From: DATAYF01 sp036272735
GTDB taxonomy: Bacteria > Chloroflexota > Ktedonobacteria > Ktedonobacterales > Ktedonobacteraceae
Assembly (NCBI GenBank): GCA_036272735.1
Contig: DATAYF010000696.1
Coordinates: 1 to 5,209 of the forward strand
Direction: 5' to 3'
DNA: 5,209 bases
The notes under the pieces were generated by a model that was not told where the DNA came from, did no database searches, and saw only the letters and a program-made list of their open reading frames with translations. How positions within the stretch are numbered: the first letter of the stretch is position 1; every line of letters starts with the position of its first letter. Shown here one piece after another: positions 4,940 through 5,209 of the stretch. The position numbers and the translations under genes were made by a program.

Positions 4940-5060
4940 ACCTTTCATTGTTCCTGCTTCATTGGTAGCTGCCTCCGGGCCGAAGCCCTTTGGTTTTACA
5001 CCGCCTCCACAGGCGACTTTTACGCGCCGCCGGAGCCACTGTCGAGCGCGACCTGATCAA
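4906..5060 (-). ncRNA. Candidate omega-RNA (TnpB guide scaffold)
   Basis: TnpB nucleases use an RNA copied from the end of their own gene and the element's right end, with the guide taken from flanking DNA. The minus strand here has the expected layout: the tnpB stop at 5022-5020; a stem CGCCT/AGGCG (5015-5002); a GGGC-TTCG-GCCC stem with a UUCG tetraloop (4988-4977); an unpaired tract with GAAGCAGGAA (about 4960-4951); and the terminal hairpin (4939-4906). GGAGGC occurs twice (5009-5004 and 4976-4971) and offers alternative pairing. The 5' limit is a guess inside tnpB and the 3' limit depends on where the element ends. The guide would be the minus-strand bases just past about 4905. Confidence 0.45.
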
Positions 5061-5209
5061 CCAACCCGATCAGGCGAAGGGCTTCTTTTCTTATGCCTTT
5101 TGCTGCGTTTTCGTCTCGATCCTGTTTGGTCTGATACAACGTGCAGCTTTCATTCTGACAGAGAAACACGCGATCCGAGAGCTTGATCTCACGCCAACGC
5201 CACCCGCAG
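5020..5209 (-). CDS. tnpB: TnpB (OrfB) RNA-guided nuclease / transposon protein, C-terminal end only
   Basis: The minus strand is open from the window edge to the TAA at 5022-5020 and gives the last 62 residues of a protein that normally has about 350-450. It carries the C-terminal zinc-finger region, starting at a CG pair (the second knuckle residue of the first half) and continuing to CQNESC, then the hallmark DRDENAAKGI, whose Asp belongs to the third part of the RuvC active site. Two points are odd: the second Cys pair is C-x4-C rather than C-x2-C, and seven residues rather than the usual four or so separate it from DRD. The tail after IRKEAL is family-variable. TnpB cuts DNA under guidance of an RNA made from the element's end, favouring retention of the element. 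No TnpA is in view, so IS605, IS607 and tnpB-only (IS1341-type) cannot be told apart. Partial only because of the window edge; no internal damage is seen. Confidence 0.85.
   Translation of the reverse strand, partial: CGWRWREIKLSDRVFLCQNESCTLYQTKQDRDENAAKGIRKEALRLIGLVDQVALDSGSGGA

Noticed and set aside
4962..5186. 74-residue + strand frame at the right edge
   Set aside because: It is antisense to the TnpB C-terminus, which has a clear DRDENAA motif on the other strand.

Overview
The window reads as a chromosomal stretch of a free-living bacterium of roughly balanced base composition (by eye). A FUSC-type membrane exporter, a pentapeptide-repeat membrane protein, a DUF2267 protein, a TnpB end and many palindromic repeat units together resemble Ktedonobacteria or other Chloroflexota. 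That assignment is an inference from family flavour only; there is no marker gene here.

Layout. (1) 1-1301: a promoter with a perfect extended -10 drives a 398-residue FUSC / aromatic acid exporter-like protein, with operator-like palindromes just upstream. (2) 1302-1682: gene-free DNA with small hairpins. (3) 1676-3125: the most striking region. A 1436-bp unit (1683-3118) has 45-bp imperfect terminal inverted repeats, 30 bp of them identical, and is flanked by a perfect 7-bp direct repeat, TGAGTTA. It looks like a complete transposition unit but has no intact transposase. Its cargo is a pentapeptide-repeat membrane protein (1879-2559), followed by what appears to be the N-terminal stub of a transposase (2599-2913) that runs into a second, 122-bp palindromic unit (2887-3008). 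(4) 3126-3311: short gene-free DNA with GC-rich hairpins. (5) 3312-3722, minus strand: a DUF2267 protein of two tandem helical repeats. Its leader holds two pairs of complementary blocks in crossing order, ending on the ribosome binding site. (6) 3777-4905: over 1 kb with no credible gene but several imperfect palindromes of about 94-106 bp. (7) 4906-5209, minus strand: the C-terminal 62 residues of a TnpB nuclease, followed by a structured tail expected to be the omega-RNA (guide RNA scaffold) and right end of an IS200/IS605 or IS607-type element whose body lies beyond the window.

The genes do not form an operon or pathway. The window is best read as two host genes (exporter, DUF2267 protein) in a region repeatedly hit by transposition, with one non-autonomous element carrying a membrane-protein passenger and the end of a TnpB element at the right edge.
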